34,192 nucleotides of DNA from Alloprevotella sp. oral taxon 473 str. F0040 (GTDB lineage: Bacteria > Bacteroidota > Bacteroidia > Bacteroidales > Bacteroidaceae), in the NCBI RefSeq assembly GCF_000318095.2, contig NZ_KB290709.1:1-34192 (forward strand). The letters run 5' to 3'. Position 1 is the stretch's first letter. Every line of letters begins with the position of its first letter. Position numbers and translations under genes: made by a program. Below, in pieces: positions 31,863 through 34,192 of this stretch. The notes beneath the pieces are model-generated. The model did not search any database, was not told where the DNA came from, and was given only the letters and a program-made list of their open reading frames with translations.

Positions 31863-34016
31863 TTAGAACATCACCTTTTCTCCATGGGGTGTGCCGATGA
31901 CGAAAACACCTTTCTGGGGAAGGCGTCCTGGTTGGACGCGACGACCCGAAAGGTCGTAGAGTTGCACTTCGCGACCACCAGTGTCCAATTTGAAGACACC
32001 ATTTTCTACTACCACTCGATGCTGCTCTTTGGGGAGGGACAAAATGCCGGTCGGCTTCACCTTTTCGCCATCCACAGGGAAGAGGGCATAGGCACAACCT
32101 GCATCGCTCGTGTTGGTGCCGCCACCCCAATCGAGGACTACATATTGTCTACTCTTGTCACCTTGGTTGATTTGCGAGAGTCCACAACCTAAAGCCATGA
32201 GATTTTGAGAGAAACTGTTACCAGTGAATGTCCATCCACGGGTGGGACGTAGTTTGCTCGCGCGTAAAGGTTGAGCCGGTTTTACACCTGTGCCAGGTTG
32301 GAGATACAAACTGTCTTTGCGACACATGATGTCATAGCCCAATCCGTCAGGGCGCAGGATCAATCGCCATTGCGATGCGTTCTCTTCGGGTTTAGGACGA
32401 CCATAGAGGGGTTGCCCTGCTTGGGTGGCTGTGAGATAGCGGTTTTCACGTCGAGGGGTGAATAGATGATAATAGATCGCAGTGCTATCGCCTGCAAGTG
32501 GAAGACGTTGTGCATCGAGAAGTTGCTGCATACTCTTTACTACATCGGGGTGTTTAGCACTAACATCGCGCGTTTCACCTCGGTCGGCAGATATATCAAA
32601 GAGTTGCGCTTGACGACTGTAGCCAGTGGCTATTTGTTCGTCTGCCATTTTTAGCGGACCATTAGAACCTTCGATGTATTTCCAACGATTGGTGCGAAGG
32701 CTCAAGCAGCGATTTAGCGCCATCTCCAGCACGAAGGGGCTGTGCGCATCGCTTTTTCCCAACCATGTGTCAAGGGCATTGCGACTGTCGATAGCTGCTC
32801 CATCGGGGATTTGACTGTTGAGCATGGCAGCCATGGAGGCTACACCGTCTATTTGCGTGACGAGTGCATGGCTCACTTTGCCAGCTGGCACTTTTCCAGG
32901 CCATGTGACGATGAAAGGAACGGCAGTTCCACCTTCGAGAGCACTGTATTTACCGCCACTCCAAGGACCTGCGGGGCGGTGAGAACCGGCAAGACGAACG
33001 GCATCGTCCTTGTATCCATCGTCGAGCACAGGACCGTTGTCGCTGGTGATGACGAGAAGGGTGTTTTGGTCTAAGCCTAGTTTACGCAGTGCTTCCGTCA
33101 CCTTTCCTATGGTGTAGTCAAACTGTAAGATGGCTTCTCCACGCAAGCCCATAGGGCTCTTGCCACGGAAGCGTTCGTGGGGATAGCGTGGTACATGGAC
33201 ATCGTTGGTGCAAAGGTACATGAAGAACGGCTCTTCGCGGTGGTCAGTCATGAAACGCACCGCACTATTGATGATGTTGTCGGCAATGTCTTCATCGCGC
33301 CATAGGGCACGACCGCCTCCCTTCATGTATCCGATGTGCGAAATGCCATTGACGATGCTCTGATCGTGGGTGTGGCTTGGGCGTAACTTGGTGAGGAGTT
33401 CTGGATTCGATTTTCCCGTAGGTTCACCAGGGAAGTTGTTGTTGTAACTCACAGAAATAGGCGCGCTAGGGTCGTGATTGACCACACGTCCGTTCTCAAT
33501 GAACACGCAGGGCACGCGGTCGGCAGTGGCTGCCATGAGGTAGTGATAGTCAAAACCAATGTCGCGAGGAGTCACATCGAGTTCTCCATTCCAGTCTTGC
33601 TCTCCAGTCTTACTACCTAAACCGAGATGCCATTTTCCTATTGCAGCTGTGGCATATCCTTTCTGTTTGAACAAATCAGCGATGGTGAACTGTTCGGGAG
33701 AGATGAGCAAAGCCGCGTTGCCAGCTGCAATGTTGCTGCTAGGATGACGAAAGGCATGCTGTCCTGTGAGCAAGGAATAACGAGAAGGGGTGCTGGTGGC
33801 AGCAGCTGCGTGAGCATCGGTGAAACGAGTGCCGAGCGCAGCAATGCTATCCACGTGGGGAGTATGTACGCGCTGCGCGCCATAGCAGGAGAGGTCACCA
33901 TAACCAAGGTCATCGGCAACGAGAAAGATGACGTTGGGACGAGAGTCTGGAGTCTGTGCAGTAGCGGAGGTTGCCCCCAAGGATGCAATGCAGCTGAAAA
34001 GAAGAGGATGATTCAT
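31863..34016 (-). CDS. secreted Ser-type arylsulfatase with C-terminal accessory domain and sorting-type tail
   Basis: A 717-residue exported sulfatase. The signal peptide is at about 1-21 (A-T-A-Q). Metal-binding D35-D36 are in V-A-D-D-L-G-Y-G-D. The active-site motif is S75-T-P-S-R79-Y-S-L-L-T-G; a serine instead of cysteine means formylglycine would be made by a radical-SAM anaerobic maturase, not encoded here. Further family motifs are G-K-W-H-L-G and S-D-N-G-P. After about residue 500 comes an extra beta-rich domain (R-Y-L-T-A-T-Q-A-G-Q-P-L-Y-G-R) of unassigned type and then the tail Y687-D-L-S-G-R-R-V with G-V-F-V-I-G. It probably desulfates host or dietary glycans. The ATG at 34016 is chosen because it starts the signal peptide and follows a good promoter. 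Confidence 0.92.
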   Translation of the reverse strand: MNHPLLFSCIASLGATSATAQTPDSRPNVIFLVADDLGYGDLSCYGAQRVHTPHVDSIAALGTRFTDAHAAAATSTPSRYSLLTGQHAFRHPSSNIAAGNAALLISPEQFTIADLFKQKGYATAAIGKWHLGLGSKTGEQDWNGELDVTPRDIGFDYHYLMAATADRVPCVFIENGRVVNHDPSAPISVSYNNNFPGEPTGKSNPELLTKLRPSHTHDQSIVNGISHIGYMKGGGRALWRDEDIADNIINSAVRFMTDHREEPFFMYLCTNDVHVPRYPHERFRGKSPMGLRGEAILQFDYTIGKVTEALRKLGLDQNTLLVITSDNGPVLDDGYKDDAVRLAGSHRPAGPWSGGKYSALEGGTAVPFIVTWPGKVPAGKVSHALVTQIDGVASMAAMLNSQIPDGAAIDSRNALDTWLGKSDAHSPFVLEMALNRCLSLRTNRWKYIEGSNGPLKMADEQIATGYSRQAQLFDISADRGETRDVSAKHPDVVKSMQQLLDAQRLPLAGDSTAIYYHLFTPRRENRYLTATQAGQPLYGRPKPEENASQWRLILRPDGLGYDIMCRKDSLYLQPGTGVKPAQPLRASKLRPTRGWTFTGNSFSQNLMALGCGLSQINQGDKSRQYVVLDWGGGTNTSDAGCAYALFPVDGEKVKPTGILSLPKEQHRVVVENGVFKLDTGGREVQLYDLSGRRVQPGRLPQKGVFVIGTPHGEKVMF

Positions 34017-34048
34017 GTATAGGAGGAAAGATAAGGAGGTGTATGTCG

Positions 34049-34080
34049 CAAATTTACATACTTTTTGCGACAGTAGCAAA
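34049..34080 (-). promoter_or_regulatory. promoter of the sulfatase gene
   Basis: On the minus strand the -33 box TTTG (34077-34080) is separated by 20 nt from the -7 box TAAATTTG (34049-34056). Both match the Bacteroidota consensus, the best promoter in the window. The leader is about 25-30 nt. The remaining bases to 34192 show no feature. Confidence 0.7.
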
Positions 34081-34192
34081 CTGAAACTTTCATTTCTCTG
34101 TTGGTAGACGAAGGGAGAGGTGTGTAATCACAAAATAATAACCCCAATTCGGTTTAAGAGCGGTTCTTCATATTAGTGCGTATTCCCGTGAC

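Overview
The window reads as chromosome of a Bacteroidota bacterium, most likely a Bacteroidales member near Prevotella or Alloprevotella. This is an inference from several signs: repeated TAnnTTTG promoter elements (the Bacteroidota -7 box), a Ser-type sulfatase, a carboxypeptidase-free TonB-type outer-membrane barrel, a meso-diaminopimelate dehydrogenase, and secreted proteins ending in a D-L-x-G-R-R-V tail. No rRNA, tRNA or CRISPR array was seen.

Layout. 1-343: thioredoxin-like protein. 344-1774: long non-coding stretch holding the first copy of a composite repeat. 1775-3610: umuD and umuC (mutagenic polymerase V). 3828-7688: very large secreted GH20 beta-hexosaminidase. 8066-8968 (-): ddh, with a palindrome array in its leader. 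9242-12709 (-): an operon of an ABC-type ATPase, a DUF4435/TOPRIM-like protein and a sodium:solute symporter; the first two resemble the AriA/AriB pair of the PARIS anti-phage system. 12819-13560: second repeat copy. 13806-16494: TonB-C-domain protein, histidine kinase and response regulator. 16620-18029: dnaA. 18271-19281: secreted protein of unknown function built from modules also found in the GH20 protein. 19423-22139 (-): DUF389 membrane protein and two paralogous small outer-membrane barrels. 22489-23988: GHL10 glycosidase-like protein. 24231-26657: bifunctional aspartokinase/homoserine dehydrogenase. 26968-27700: third repeat copy. 27740-31630: TonB-dependent-receptor-like barrel bracketed by decayed IS30-type and IS5-type transposase remnants. 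31863-34016 (-): secreted sulfatase.

How the genes fit together. The hexosaminidase, the GHL10 protein and the sulfatase are exported enzymes suited to amino-sugar and sulfated glycans of host or peptidoglycan origin. ddh and thrA both sit on the aspartate/diaminopimelate route. umuDC and the ATPase-DUF4435 pair concern DNA damage and possibly phage defence.

The most unusual signal is the composite intergenic element present three times (about 735-1661, 12819-13560, 26968-27700). It combines a CCCCTATA...TATGGG hairpin box, two inverted 22-bp arms with core TGCTTTCACAACCTTCAC, an alternating C/G palindrome just outside each arm, and a tract of CTCCGA repeats. In copies 1 and 2 the arms are separated by exactly 167 bp although the inner sequence has diverged strongly. 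None of the copies encodes a credible protein.
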